DNA of 64,000 bases from Erpobdella octoculata (GCA_963978895.1 OZ022238.1:16485892-16549891); one strand, 5' to 3'. Positions 1 to 12,167 are shown, counted from the stretch's first letter. The notes: a model not told the origin generated them from the letters alone. Numbers and translations are program-made.

Positions 1-145
1 AGTAATATAAGTTCCAAATTTCACGTTCCTAGGATGAGGCGTTTGAGCTCGGCGTTGATTATCAGTCAGTCATCTGTCAGTCAGTCAGTCAGTCAGTCAG
101 TCAGTCAGTCAGTCAGTCAGTCAGGACATGTTCTTTTATATATAT

Positions 146-148
<3 letters not shown>
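1..148 (-). repeat. Dispersed repeat with TCAG array, truncated by window start
   Basis: A unique head (positions 1-64) is followed by about 14 TCAG units (65-124) and the word GGACATGTTCTTTTATATA. The same sequence is present in reverse complement at 36506-36660, including the unique head, so this is a dispersed element and not just a microsatellite. No coding capacity is seen. The class is unknown; the layout (unique flank, tetranucleotide array, TATA tract) resembles non-autonomous elements that carry their own microsatellite. Confidence 0.75.

Positions 149-213
<65 letters not shown>
147..213. repeat. (TA)n microsatellite
   Basis: Uninterrupted TA dinucleotide tract of about 33 units directly after the TCAG-array repeat. 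It produces artificial YIYIYI open frames on both strands, which are not genes. Confidence 0.95.
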
Positions 214-215
<2 letters not shown>

Positions 216-371
216 ACATGACGTCACAACTTCGTTCTCTCATGTTTCGAGGTGAGCCTTCAAAACTCGATGGAAGAATCACGGATATTCCAGTTGCTAT
301 TTGTTCATTTTGAGCACAATTCGCCACATGATCAGCGAGTCCTTGATACTGCTCGGCACGCAGTCGCTTCT

Positions 372-599
372 GATTTTTTTTTTTTATTGAGATTTAGCAT
401 ACGCCTTATCAAGACAAGTCTTGCTCAAGGCGAGAGAGGGAGGGTACTTGCAAAGGCAGCCATTTATAGGCGCCTACCCCTTTAGCAAATGCGAGTGAAC
501 TCCTTGCTTAACGGAGTTACGCTGGTGACGCCGGCGAGGTTTGAACTGCCGACCTAACGATCGACAGGCGAACGCTCTACCGCTCTGCCACCAGCGCCT
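372..599 (-). mobile_element. tRNA-derived SINE
   Basis: On the minus strand the unit begins with a tRNA-like head: an A-box-like TGGCAGAGCGG and a B-box-like CAGTTCAAACC about 35 bases later. A unrelated body of about 150 bases follows and ends in an A-rich tail (poly-T at about 376-387 on the plus strand). This is the standard build of a tRNA-derived SINE transcribed by RNA polymerase III. It differs in sequence from the second SINE family at 5080, 31402 and 62107. Confidence 0.75.
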
Positions 600-869
600 C
601 GAATGAAGTTGAGATTGTTCGTGATATCTTCCTTTAGTTAATGCTACTTACAGTTGACCATGAGCGAAGACTGGCGTGATCAAAAGACTGACCTTGACTC
701 TTATTAATTGTCATTGCGAGAGCTAACATTAATGGAAATTGTCGCCGTTTCATTCTGAATGGAAATTTGCTTTTGCTCGGTTCCAAATCATCTAGAGGCT
801 GGCAAATTTTCACGCCTTTATTACTTCCTGTAATAATTTCAGCTTTAAAACAATTGAGGGCTTAAAAAA
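600..869. other. Intergenic, nothing recognised
   Basis: About 270 bases of AT-rich sequence between the SINE and the LINE remnant. No open frame, repeat or RNA gene could be supported. Confidence 0.6.
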
Positions 870-879
870 TATTTGTTCA

Positions 880-2270
880 ACCAAACACACATTGTGTTTG
901 ATGGGCAATTTTAATCTGCCCGGCATAAACTGGCTAAAACACTCTCATCCCAATGGAGAAATCTACACATCATTCATGAACTTTTTTATAACGATCTTGG
1001 GCTTCATCAATTTGTGCAGCAACCTACCCGTGGCAGTAATATTCTGGATTTGATTTTCTCAAATGACCCAGGGCTTCCTGCAAGGATAGATATCTCATTG
1101 CTACTAGCGACCACAATCTGAGAGAGCAAATTTTGAGGAAATAAACGCTTTTCTACTCAATATTAAATGGGATAATCTCTTTCAGTATTGCTTTGACGTA
1201 AAGAGCTGCTGGAATGTTTTCAATCATTATCTAAATATTGCTATAGAAACTTTTGTCCCTGTCTACTATGCGGCACACAACTCTCCGAAATTACCAGGCA
1301 GAACATCAAAGGTGCTTCGCCAACTGTATAAGGCTAAACTACATTTTTGGAAGAAATACTGATTTACCCAGAAACAGAGAGACAAAGACTGATACAAGAA
1401 ATTCACAAAGTTATGTGCGGCAGCTGTAAAAAAGACCCAGTCTTACACAGAACAAAATTTGATCTTTAAAAATTTTTTTGGAAATTTCTACAGATACGTA
1501 AAAAAACTATCTTCTCACTCGTCCATAAATAGCATTGCAACCTGCAAAAATAATCTTACGTCGAATCCATCAGAGATAGCTAACATTTTCAACGATTACT
1601 TTGCTAGTGTGTTTACAGTAGATGATGGTAAAAATCCTAATTGTAAACACCGAATCTCTGAACTCCTGGAAAAGATATCTTATTCTCCCGATGTTATCCT
1701 TTCAGTCCTGAAAGGTCTCAAAAGTTCATGCTCCTCTGGTCCTGATGGAATACCAAACATCATCCTAAGACGTTGCGCCCACGGTTTAGCAACCCCACTC
1801 TGTCATATTTTTGATGTGTCTCTCAAGATGCGCAGGTTGCCAACAAATTGGAAGATTGCTTGCATTTCTCCAATTCATAAAAAGGCCCAACAAGCTGCCC
1901 TTCTAACTATAGGCCAATCTCACTTTCAAGTACCTGTTGTCGTGTCATGGAAAAGGTAATCACCAAGAACATTTTGACTTACTTGTCCACGCACAACCTC
2001 ATCTCCCATCACCAACATGGATTTCTAAGGCACAAATCTACCTGTACAAACCTGCTTGAATGCGTGTATGATTGGTCATCGTCTCTAGAGAATTGTAAAC
2101 GTACTGACATCATTAACTTTGATTTTCAGAAAGCATTTGATTCTGTTTCACACACAAAGCTGATGACGAAACTGAAAGGATATGGAATATCTGGTGATTT
2201 GTTGGCGTGGATTTTCGATTTTCTGAGTGCCCGCACACAGTTTGTTCGCGTTAGTAATTTTAGAATTTTA
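880..2270 (+). pseudogene. CR1/Jockey-type LINE remnant (endonuclease + reverse transcriptase)
   Basis: Pieces of a non-LTR retrotransposon polyprotein in several frames. Around 905-930 a FNLPGINW stretch, and around 995-1075 QPTRGSNILDLIFSND, match the apurinic endonuclease domain of CR1/Jockey-like elements. 1459-1950 encodes the pre-RT linker and RT blocks 1-2 (SGPDGIPN, LPTNWKIACISPIHKK). 1947-2255 continues in another frame with HQHGFLRHKST and NFDFQKAFDSV, the first catalytic-Asp region of RT. Similarity stops near FVRVS, so the YADD box and everything after it is missing. Frameshifts near 1920 and stops in the endonuclease make it dead. A clade finer than CR1/Jockey cannot be decided by eye. 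Confidence 0.8.
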
Positions 2271-2554
2271 CATCGGTCTGAATATTTAGAAAACAACCAA
2301 CAAAGCCTAAAAAGATACCCGAATAAAACTTTGTTCAGAATTAAGAACGGAAATTGTTCTTTGTATCAGGAAATGTTTGTTGAAAGTAATTGGTTAGTTG
2401 TTACAGCTGCAACAATTTAACTTGAAAAAGTATAATTTACGAATAAAAAATTAATTAAAGTAAAATCATTTTTGCGAATATTAAAAATAATTTTATTGAA
2501 CGTTTTATAGTTGATAAATCTAGAGAACTGGAGTCTGTCCATTTCAAAGCAATA

Positions 2555-2990
2555 TTCCCATCTATATATATAAAAATGAATGTTTGTATATATGTATATA
2601 TGTATTTATGTATGTTAATGTCCTTTATGCATTGCTACACCATTCATCCGATCGTAATGAAATTTTCACACAACCTTGAGAGTCAATGAAAATCAAAAAA
2701 AAAAAAATTTTTGAAATCCGTCACAAAATGAGCGGAGCGGAGCGGGTGAGCGAGCGGGAACTATATATATATGTATGTGCGTATGTATGTGTGTATGTAT
2801 GTATGTGTATGTGCATGTATGTGTGTCTGTGTGTGTGTTTATGTATGTACTAGCTGGGTTACCCGGCGTTGCCCGGGGAATTTAAAGGTTTTTTTATCGT
2901 TTTTCTCTCTGGCTCCCGTTTCCTTAACCGCTCGTTTGCCCGGGCATCTTTGCATCTATTGAAACATTTATGCAGATACTTTTGATTTTT
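2555..2990. repeat. Dispersed repeat with TATG microsatellite and ACCCGGCGTTGCCCGGG motif
   Basis: A TATATATAAAAATGAATGT-type leader and a block ending in GAGCGGAGCGGGTGAGCG lead into a degenerate (TATG)n tract (2771-2850). At 2849-2880 comes ACTAGCTGGGTTACCCGGCG and then a CTCTCTGGCTCCCG tail. The last part is the same end sequence seen at 4017 and, reversed, at 4960-4997 and 19740-19805. Likely a truncated copy of that element. No coding capacity. Confidence 0.6.
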
Positions 2991-4016
2991 AATTAAAAGA
3001 AATACAACAAACACATACAGTCATTTTATTGCAAAGCTTTCTGATACACAATGTTTTTTGTTTTTCCATAAGGTGCATTAATAGTTATACTATTATACTT
3101 AAAATACATTAATAGTTATATTGATATACTCACTCACAATAAATTTTTCAATTTTCTTGTCTGTAAGCACAAAATAATATCTGTTAGACTAAAAGTAGCA
3201 CAAAATAATATCTGTTAGAGGTTAGAGTGGTTAGATTGGTTAGAGTGGTTAGACTGGTAGAGCGATAATGATAGCCTGACACACAACGACCGAAACAATT
3301 TACAATTTAATATATACACAACAATAATTAACAATTAAATAATATAAAAATAGTAGCCTAAGTAAATAATATAAGAATAGTAGCCTAAGTTTTTAAATTA
3401 CTTTGATTTCGAGAAACCGAGACGATAAACAGCGAATGTAAACAAAACATAGCTCTGATACAATAGCGAAAATATTTGAAAAAATTAATTTTCTAAAACA
3501 TTCAAAAACATTTGAACGATATACAGTAATTAAAAAAATAATAGTATAGTATATAGTATATTATATATTACTTTTGATATATTGATATAATTGATATAAG
3601 TAAAATAATACTCACTTTTGATTTTGAGAAATCGCGACAACCAACAACGACGGAACAGAAGTCGAAAGCAACCCAAAGCTCGTTAAGCCGCGATATAATT
3701 GCATAGAAAAAATATTTCTAAAAATTAATTTTCTAAAATTGCATAGATAAAATATTTCTAAAAATTAATTTTCTAAAAACATTCAAAACAATTTTTTTAA
3801 ATAAATGAGATTATTTGTTAGGTGGTAAATGTTTATTATGTAAAATTTCGTGCAAATCCCTTCATTGGTTTTGGCGTTATTAATGAACATACGTTGCCTT
3901 TTATATATATAGATATATATTATTTTTTATCTTTGATTTAAATTAAAATTAAATTGACTGTTTCCTATAAAAGAAGCTCAAAAAACTGTCAAAAACCTTA
4001 TTTTTATAAATATAGA
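2991..4016. other. AT-rich non-coding with short tandem duplications
   Basis: No gene seen. Local duplications include CACAAAATAATATCTGTTAG twice (about 3170 and 3199), an AATAGTAGCCTAAGT unit twice (about 3347 and 3374) and a 37-base unit around AAATATTTCTAAAAATTAAT twice (3700-3780). A TATATATAGATATATA block near 3901 precedes the inverted satellite element. Confidence 0.6.
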
Positions 4017-4997
4017 CTAGCGGAGATACCCGGCGTTGCCCAGGTTTTTTGAGGTTTTTCTAATGTTTGTCTCTTTCTCTCCCGTTTCCTTTCCCACCTG
4101 CTTTCCCACTCCTGTTAGCTTTTCCGTTTTCGGTCGTTTTCCCACTGCCGGTCGCTTTCCCGCTCCCGGTCGCTTTCCCGCTCCCGGTCGCTTTCCCGCT
4201 CCCGGTCGCTTTCCCGCTCCCGGTCGCTTTCCCGCTCCCGGTCGCTTTCCCGCTCCCGGTCGCTTTCCCGCTCCCGGTCGTTTTCCCGTCCCGGTCGCTG
4301 CCCCGTTCCCGCTCACGTTTGCTCTCCCATTCCCGCTCACGCTTGCTTTTCTGTTCCCGCTCGCTGTCCGTTCCGGGTGCTTTCCCGTTTCTATAATAGA
4401 CAAACTAACCCACAAACATTCATATATATATATATATATAGTCTTAGCAAATCTATTTTGCGTTTTATAGGCTAACAGAAGTTATGAAAGAATGTAAAAG
4501 AGAAAATGAGCGGGAACGGAAACGGGAACGGGAGAGCTACCGTGACCGGGAATGGGAGAGCAAGCATGACCGGGAACGGGAGAGCAAGCGTGAGCGGGAA
4601 CGGGAAAGCGACCGGAAACTGGAAAGCGACCGGGAACGGGAAAGCGACCGAGAACGGGAAAGCGACCGGGAACGGGAAAGCGACCGGGAACGGGAAAGCG
4701 ACCGGGAACGGGAAAGCGACCGGGAACGCGGAAAGCGACCGGGAACGCGGAAAGCGACCGGGAACGCGGAAAGCGACTGGAATCGGGAGAGCAAGCTTGG
4801 AAGGAAACGCGAGCAAGAGAGAAAATCGATAACAGAACTTCTGAGCGGGAAAGCGACCGGGAGCTGGAAAACGACCGAGAGCGGAAAAGCGACCGGGAAC
4901 GCTACGAAAACGGGAAAGTGGAGAAGGGAACGGGAGCGAGAGAGACAAACATTAGAAAAACCTCTAAAAACCCCGGGCAACGCCGGGTAACCCCGCT
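4017..4997. repeat. Large inverted element with 18-bp GC-rich tandem arrays
   Basis: The left end reads ACTAGCGGAGATACCCGGCG and the right end is its near reverse complement, closing at CCGGGTAACCCCGCTAGT. The sequence just inside the ends (a TTTGTCTC-type block) is mirrored too. The left arm carries about eight 18-bp units (CGCTTTCCCGCTCCCGGT); the right arm carries the complementary unit (AGCGACCGGGAACGGGAA) about nine times. A short TATATA region and about 60 unique bases separate the arms. Because 18 is a multiple of 3, all frames stay open and mimic arginine-rich or GKRPGA repeat proteins; these are artefacts. Relatives lie at 2849 and 19640. Confidence 0.8.
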
Positions 4998-5079
4998 AGT
5001 AATTAAATAAAATAAACACCGATATATTTTTAACAAAATTTTTCCAAACATGTTCAACTGTTAAATTACTGTTCATGTG

Positions 5080-5331
5080 TGGGACGTGTTGGTCTAGTGG
5101 TATAGATACCGGCTTTGAGAGTCGTAGGACCCGGGTTCGATTCCCGGTCCAGGCACGTAATTTCCTTGAGCAAGAAACTAACTCACATGTGCTCACGTCA
5201 ACTCAGCGTTATCTAGGGTTAACTCATGTCTATGTAAATAGCGTGTTCTTCGAAGTTTCCTATTCCAAAGGAAACTTCGTAAGCGCCTCTGACTTATCTG
5301 GCGCTATATAAATACATTCATTCATTCATAT
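5080..5331 (+). mobile_element. tRNA-derived SINE with LINE-like 3' tail
   Basis: The tRNA-like head has A box TGGTCTAGTGG and B box GGGTTCGATTCC. A central domain with CTTGAGCAAGAAACTAACTC follows, then a short hairpin around GAAGTTTCC/GGAAACTTC, and a 3' end GGCGCTATATAAATACATTC with (ATTC)n. The same family occurs at 31402-31680 and, more diverged, at 62107-62330. The head would fold like a tRNA, but the extended body shows it is not a tRNA gene. The tail resembles the end of the CR1/L2-like LINE fragment at 42950-43370, its probable mobilising partner (inference). Confidence 0.85.
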
Positions 5332-5970
5332 CCTCTTTTTTCATTAAAAGCTTTATTGATTCAATTTTAATTTACAAGAAATTTATTTTTAGCTTTTTTC
5401 AGATATAAATAGAATTATTTTACTTGGCACTGAGCAATAGTAAATTTGCGATAAAATGTTTCAGTAGTGTTTATCTTTTACTTCTGTAATATTCTGAGTT
5501 GTTTATCCGAAAACACTAAGTTTTATTCTACTTCGGCGTTTATTCGCATTTAGTTTACTCTATCCAATTATAGCTACGTTTTTTAAAATGTTCTAAGTTT
5601 TAATTATGACTTGAATAAATCATTTTTTCACTTTTCCAATTACCCAGCAGGTGCGATGCAACTCAAATTACTTTTTTCTGGGATAAATCACAGCTTTTAT
5701 TCACGTAAACAATAAAAAAAATTGAAAGAATTGTGCAATGTGTTCAATGAAAACTTAGAGCAATTACTCTACAAATTGAAACTACAAGACAAACTGACTG
5801 ACAAAAAGCAAAACTGCTAAACAAAACATCAATTTTAAAACAAATAACTGTTTAGCTTAATAGTAAACAATGATTTAAAATCTCATGTTCAGATAAAACA
5901 TTTAACATTTCGCTTAATATGATTGTCATTCTTGGTTAAAAAATCAATAGTTTAACATTAATTTTTTATT
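5332..5970. other. AT-rich intergenic region
   Basis: No open frame, RNA gene or repeat could be supported between the SINE and the 3' end of the secreted-protein gene on the minus strand. Downstream elements of that gene (polyadenylation signal) should lie here; AT-rich sequence gives several candidates and none is convincing. Confidence 0.5.
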
Positions 5971-8130
5971 CTAGTTAATTTTTACAAAATGTACTTGGGT
6001 TTCGATACCGTTTTGCCAACCTGTAAAAATATAGAAAAAAGTTTTTATTTTCACATTGAAATTTTATTAGGCAAAAACCAAGTGTTAAAACTAAGTATTC
6101 AATTATTAATATTATAAAAATGTCTTTACTTTCAACAGCAACTTGAAATGAAAGCGGATATTTGTCATTTCTTATCTGAATAATCGATTTATCAGGAAAT
6201 CCTTTTTGCCAGATAAAAGCCATTTTTCCTCTAAAAACCAAACTGCTGACATTCAAACCTTGTGATGCCATATAACTTTTTATCGGGTTCAGATTATGCT
6301 CGGCATCGTCGCATGTTTGTCCAAGTAAAATTGTCTGATTAGTCAGTTCCTTGAAACAGTATTAAACAACAAGTAAATTAGAAACGAATTTTTAAAACCA
6401 ATGCTCTTATATGTAATTAAAACACAAATTTTGCAATCAATTTTTTCTTATATTACTCTTTTATTTTATGTTAAAGTCGAAATATCTTAATTATATCGAA
6501 ATATCGAAATTAATTAAAATTATCTAAATTAATTGACTTATTGTAAAACTAATAATTGAATATTGCATTGTCTTCTATTTTAAGCATGTATGCAAAATTT
6601 GAAAAAATCTATCATCAGGAAGTGACTCAAAAATTGATTGCAAGATTTGAAACAGACAGAGAAACAAACAGACAGACAGAGAAACAGAGACGACGAGTTA
6701 ATAAAAGCATTGGTAATAATAATAAAAATATCAAAAAGCATCGAATTTAAATATCTCAACTATTTTCATGAAAATTTCGTACACGCTTGAGAATCGCGGT
6801 CAGTGAGTGTGGTTCGTGTTAACTTGGTAAAATAGTCTGCCAGTCGGTTAGCGTTTTGTGGTCAAGAAAACCCTCAAGAAAACCCTCAAGAAACCCCTCG
6901 ATAAAATCCTCAAGAAAATTAACTAAATTAATTGACTTATTGTAAAACTAATAATTGAATATTGCATTGTCTTCTATCTTGAGCATGTATGCAAAATTTG
7001 AAAAAAATCTATCAACAGGAAGTGACTCAAAAATTGATTGCAAGATTTGAAACAGACAGAAAAACAGACAGAGAAACAGAGCCGACGAGTTAATAAAAGC
7101 ATTGGTAAAAACGGTATGGAAATAAATTAAAATAATAAAATTAAAATCTTTGATTATAATTAACCTACGCACATGGTTAGGAAAAAAATATTTAAAGAAA
7201 AAATCCGTAAATCACTTTAAACAAGAATTTATTAAATAAATTTATATTTTAAAAAGTGAATTTTTAAGTAAAGCTGGGTTATCAAAAATTGTTTTTAACT
7301 GTGTGGTGAGTTGGATCGGGTTGTGTTAGAAAATGTAACTTTTCAGGTGGGTTGGGTTGCCAAAAATAGACCCATGTCCCCCTCTGGTCTGTTTGCAAAA
7401 TAGTTCATACATTAAATATTATAAATTTTATTTAGAAAATTGTACTTACTTCCTTCATGTAAGACATTAATTTTGTGTGCTGTTCTTGCTGTTGTATGTG
7501 TCCAAATTTCTATAAGACATCAAAGTACAATTGATTGATTCAAGAACCAAAGTGTTAATTCCTCTAATTTGGCAGTCAACTTTTTTTCCTTCAAAATTGT
7601 CTACAAATGAAGATGAAGCTTTTGGTGCATGGTCATCTCTTCCCCAAGAACTTATGTTTAAATAACAAATTTCTGAAATCAAATCAATAACAATTATATC
7701 AGAAAACTATGTATTTTATACGCGATGGTTAATTATTTTTAGCAAATTTAAAATTGTTTATGTAAATCTTACTCTTTTTTGAGTACATTAAACAGTTGTT
7801 GCTTAAAGTATTGCTATTCAATGTTGTAGGCATCTTGGCAAAAAGATGACAAAAAATTGCAGATTCATTTTCTTTGATAACATTCAAACTGGAACAACTT
7901 CCATCGGTATAAGATTCAAGACAACAATTCAACTCATCTTCTCTTAATAAATTTATATTTCTTCCGTCGTTCTGAATTGAAATATTTCTTAAAATCTTCA
8001 CATTAGTAGCTCTTTTAGAAGTGCATAATGTCTTATCGTTAAAGCGCACAATTTCAAATTGTCGTCCATATGGACACAATTCGTTTGTGTTTTGTATAAA
8101 CCAAATTGCTAATATCAGCAAAACTATCAT
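5971..8130 (-). CDS. Unrecognised secreted protein with N-terminal PAN-like cysteine region
   Basis: Five-exon model on the minus strand: 8130-7773, 7672-7581, 7509-7450, 6349-6130, 6020-5971. Phases agree throughout and give 259 codons plus TAG. The start is the ATG before a hydrophobic leader (MIVLLILAIWFIQ), a clear signal peptide. Residues about 18-120 are cysteine-rich (CPYGRQF, DELNCCLES, GSCSSL, IFCHL, NNCLMY), a spacing like PAN/apple domains. A glutamine-rich, probably coiled-coil stretch follows (IQQQEQHTKLMSYMKEELTN). The C-terminal ~80 residues (GLNVSSLVFRGKMAF to VHFVKIN) match no family I can name and look like beta-sandwich sequence. The 1.1-kb intron 3 holds duplicated repeats. 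The second donor is the least certain: a site at the GTAGAC near 7608 would also keep frame. The lectin/PAN genes downstream have nearly the same protein length. Function unknown. Confidence 0.6.
6523..7145. repeat. Duplicated ~220-bp repeat in intron 3 of the secreted-protein gene
   Basis: Copy 1 at about 6523-6750 and copy 2 at about 6923-7145 share long matching stretches, for example TTGACTTATTGTAAAACTAA, and GACAGACAGAGAAACAGAG-like tracts. They are direct repeats separated by about 170 bases, consistent with local duplication or two insertions of one dispersed element. Confidence 0.75.
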
Positions 8131-8194
8131 TTTTCATAAAGTTTGTAATTTATCTAAATATTTCCGTTAAAGAATTAACTCAAATATGCAAGAG

Positions 8195-8197
8195 CTT

Positions 8198-8276
<79 letters not shown>
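8195..8276. repeat. (TA)n microsatellite abutting a possible TATA box
   Basis: About 38 TA units. At its left end the minus strand reads TATATAAGCTC, 65-72 bases upstream of the ATG of the secreted-protein gene. A very similar TATATAAG lies 71-78 bases before lectin gene A. The microsatellite edge may therefore supply the core promoter of the minus-strand gene (inference). Confidence 0.7.
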
Positions 8277-8278
<2 letters not shown>

Positions 8279-8379
8279 CGTGTGTGTGTGTATAATCTGT
8301 GACGCTTCCAAGCCTTGTGAGCCTCTTAAATACAAAAAAAATGTACACACTCGTTTATCGATTAATATTTTGATTTAAT

Positions 8380-9629
8380 GTGAAAGAATAATATCATTTC
8401 TAAAAAATTATTAAAAAACTAAATGATTTTTAACGATTTCAAATAGTTTTGAAAAAGTTGTCAATTAAAATGAGTTTGAAATAACTTACTAAAATTGTAT
8501 TCAGATTGCTCAATAAAACGTTTTTCACTTTGGTTGACTAGAAAAATAAAAGAAAAATAATGTTAACAACAAATAATAATTATAACAAGTGAACCATAAA
8601 AAACTTCGTTTATTAAAAATCCTTTATATTTTTGAGATAGAAAGATACCAATTTAATGCAAATATTTTTCATGAAGATATATGTTTATAGTTTTAAAAAC
8701 TACATAAATGAAAAGAAGATATTTAGTGTAAAATTGATATCTGCAATCATGAAAAAAAATCTGATAATCAATAATTTTAATAGAATTGGTATAAAAACGA
8801 TATTCCATTATAAATAGAAAGCCTCAGATCGATAGTAATATACGTGAAATGATTGGAATTCAAAAATGTGTTGTCTTTCAATGAAATAAGCAATGTCGCA
8901 ATATTGCGTAGATTTTTTTATCATAGCGTTCAACTGAAGAATTAAAAAAAATTATGTTTTTGTGATTGACCATCTCAAAATTAATGTTTGGTCTCCTCGC
9001 GACTCTATGGACCAAGTTTCACATCGATTTAATAACGGGAAAGGGGTTTGTTCTACGACCGACAAACAGAAAAACGAAGTTAATATAAAGGATTAAAAAA
9101 TAACAAAATAAATTTTATAATAATAAATTGTTAATTAACATTTATTTACATTATTTAATTAACAAATGACAAATGATGATGATGATGGTAACGTTAAACT
9201 ACAAATTTTTATAATTTATTTTAGCGTTAAAACCTCACTTTAGTTTTATTTGTATAACCGCAGTGATAATTTACATATATGCTAGAAAATATCTGTTAAT
9301 ATGAGTTTATTAATGACTAAAATTTACAATTATGAAGGTTTTTAAATCAAAACTTTTATTTTGATTTTTTAATGTCCTTCCTAGATTTGAATAATTATAC
9401 ATTTTGGAACTTTTCTTTCTAAATAATGAGTTGTTGAATTTAAATTTACTATAAATTGAAAAACAAATAATAAATAAATCAAGTAATTAAATTGTCTTTA
9501 TATTCTCAAAAACCATTAAACACTTTATAATTACATAATAACGCAATTTGAGAAAAAAATATTATGTTGAACTTTCTTTTTTTTTTTGCTATATGGTTAT
9601 AAGAGTTATTTATCATCTGCTTCGTCCTA
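8380..9629. other. AT-rich intergenic region, no gene seen
   Basis: About 1.25 kb with no supportable coding region. A GATGATGATG run near 9176 and GACCAAGTTTCACATCGATT near 9010 resemble dispersed-repeat ends but are not classifiable by eye. Confidence 0.5.
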
Positions 9630-9856
9630 ATTTATTGAATAATATTTTCTCAATATATTCGGTTATTTGTGTTGCAACGAATATTCAAAAATATTCTATT
9701 ATAACTCAAGTAATGTATTGAATGATATTTTTTAAATATAGTCGGTCATTTGTGTTGCAATGACTATTGTTGAATGTTCTATTGTAACTCAAGTGATGTA
9801 TTGAATGATATTTTCTAAATATAATTGGTCATTTGTGTTTGAATGAATATTGTTAC
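9630..9856. repeat. ~83-bp tandem repeat, 2.8 copies
   Basis: Three successive diverged units beginning near 9630, 9711 and 9794, each containing ATTGAATGATATTTTCTAAA-like sequence followed by GGTCATTTGTGTTGCAATGA and ATTGTAACTCAAG. Non-coding, intergenic. Confidence 0.8.
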
Positions 9857-11032
9857 AATCATATATATCTATGGTTACAATAGACTTATTGTAATGATAA
9901 TATCTTAGATTTATGTTTAAACGAAGGTTTTTGAGAATTCTTTTAAAATTGATTAACTGTCCTTGGAATGATAATATCTGTATTACAATGTTTGTATATA
10001 TATATTTCAAATTATTTTCCATTCTTTTCAAGGTTATCTTTACCTTAAATTTTTTTATTTTTGTTGTACATAGACAGTAGGTAACAAAACATTTAAATTT
10101 TCAGTAATTTCTTTAACTAGTTTTTTTTGGTTAAAAGTTTTATAGTTCACTAATTGTAAATTATTTGTTACTATAAAATTATTTAAACTTTTATTATTAA
10201 TAAATATTTCAAACAATTTTGCAAATCAGTAAATTTGTCCAAAAAGAATACTACGAAAAGAAACACTTTGAAAAGAAAAGGTTTTCTCCACAAGCTGAAA
10301 AAATAGCTACGCTAGAAACAAGTTTCAAAAATAAGAAATGAGTACGACAATTTGGCTTTTTTTAGAGTTGTGAAGTTCTTCAAGCACATTTTCTATTTTA
10401 GGAATAATTTTTTTGAAACTTGTTGCATTTTCTTTGTCTGAAATTAAAATCCACTTTAACTTTTTTTATTGAATAAAATTTAAAAAATGTAGAATTAGAA
10501 AGAATTGTTGTTTCACAAACTTTGTACCAAAACTTCCAAAACTAAAAAAACAATCTGGTTTTCAATAGCTGAAATTGTTCTTTCTGCCAAACAAAAGCAA
10601 GTTTCCCAAATCGTATCAGAGAAGCAGCATTTATGTCTTGAAATGCCAAGTGTTATATGCTGGAGCCAATCTATAGGATGCATCATAAGTTGTTTGTCCA
10701 ATTGTGTTACTTGGTAATGACTTCAAACATTAAAATTATATTAAATAATAATCAGTCAGTTCTTCATATGAAAATAATTTTACATTGTCAAAACCAAAGA
10801 TTTTTTTAACCATCTAAAACAAACAATTATAGAAGAAATTGCCATCATGTAATTTATCAGCTTAATTGCATCCGCACTAACAAGAACAGTATCAAATGTT
10901 TTCAAAGAACGCAGAGTATAATTTGTTGGTTCAAAAATCACGGTGTTGATTCCGTAATCTGGACATTTGAAGTGTGTAGTTTTCTAATAAGCAAATGCTC
11001 ACACACACATTACTTTTTAGATCTATATAAAT
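9857..11032. other. Intergenic, nothing firmly recognised
   Basis: AT-rich. Two overlapping opposite-strand frames at 10505-10717 show no family signature and are treated as chance. No RNA gene seen. Confidence 0.45.
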
Positions 11033-11281
11033 ACGTAGGAACAAGCAAGGAGGGATGTGGAGATGCATCCTCCATCACAGTATCAATTGAAATTTGTTTG
11101 GGTATAATCCCTGGTGTTTGGCAAATGACCGTAGCTTTTTGGGTAGAGAAGGTGGGAGTCTTTGAAAAAAATAGAAAACTACTTACGGCTACCCCTCACC
11201 GGTTATCTGCTTTTTTGAAGAAAATGTGAAAAATTTCTGAAGTGCATCCCCCACTAAGAATTTCTGGATTTGCCTCTGGGT
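11033..11281. mobile_element. Possible hAT-type MITE
   Basis: The left end GTAGGAACAAGCAAGGAGGG and the reverse complement of the right end (CAGAGGCAAATCCAGAAATT, then TTAGTGGGGGATGC) are imperfect inverted repeats with the G-run layout common in non-autonomous hAT elements. No target duplication could be confirmed. A similar end, CAGGGACGTAAATTAGGAGG on the minus strand, lies near 11765-11803. Confidence 0.35.
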
Positions 11282-12167
11282 AAAAGCAAGATGAATGACT
11301 TAATCATATTGCAGGGGCAAGTACAGGATTAGTAAAAAAATATGTCCAAAATGTGGTGGGTATAATTTTGTTTTATTTTTGTGTATTACTTTGATGTAGA
11401 CAGCTGTGAGGGAATCAACATTGTATCAATACTACTAATAGAATAAAGTTCCACTAGTTCGCTGATTGTATTTTGGCACAGAAAACAGTTAAACTTTGGA
11501 CCAACGCTGATATACAATTTATTACTCTGCAGCTAGTGGTAAATCTAGCATTGAGCTCAGATATAGAATTGTCTACACATGCAAAAAAGATTCTAATACT
11601 AACTATTTGTAAAAAAATAAAATTTTATAATCAGGGGGGGCAAATTGTCTACACGCGCCAGAAGAATTCCAATATGCATTGAATCATCACTAAGTTAAAT
11701 AAAGTTGAAATTAAAAAAATATATAGTAAACTCTAGGTAGAAAAAATTCTAAATTTCGAAAATCAGGGGGGGGCATTCCCTGCCCCTCCTAATTTACGTC
11801 CCTGATTATTCATTTTGGTGTGTTTTTGCTGATGCACTTCAACGATGCACTGTTATGGATGGGAATCTTGGCATCGAACAAGTCTTTGATGCTTTTTTTT
11901 TAATCATAAGGCATTTCTGCTTTCTTGAAATTTAATAAATGCATTTGATGTTGTAGCTCCAGCATTTTCTCTAACTAAACTTATTGTTAAACTAAAAACA
12001 TTTTTAAGAACATATTGACAAAAACATGCTTACGAACTTATAACATGCTTATTGCTTATAAACTATTATTTAGTTATTGTATATCCATACAGACTTGTAA
12101 AAAATATTGGGGGGGGGACCCAATAAACTTTAGGCTTTGTAAAGGACAAAATGCAAGTGTCGGACGA

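Noticed and set aside
4036..4990. Long open frames on both strands with Arg/Ser or Gly-Lys-Arg-Pro repeats
   Set aside because: They arise from 18-bp tandem units (a multiple of 3) inside an inverted repeat, are open in several frames at once and have no gene-like ends.
5091..5156. tRNA gene
   Set aside because: A and B boxes are present, but the unit continues into a conserved SINE body and recurs at 31402 and 62107 with the same body; no evidence of a functional tRNA.
10505..10717. Overlapping frames on both strands
   Set aside because: No motif, no splice context, no neighbouring support.
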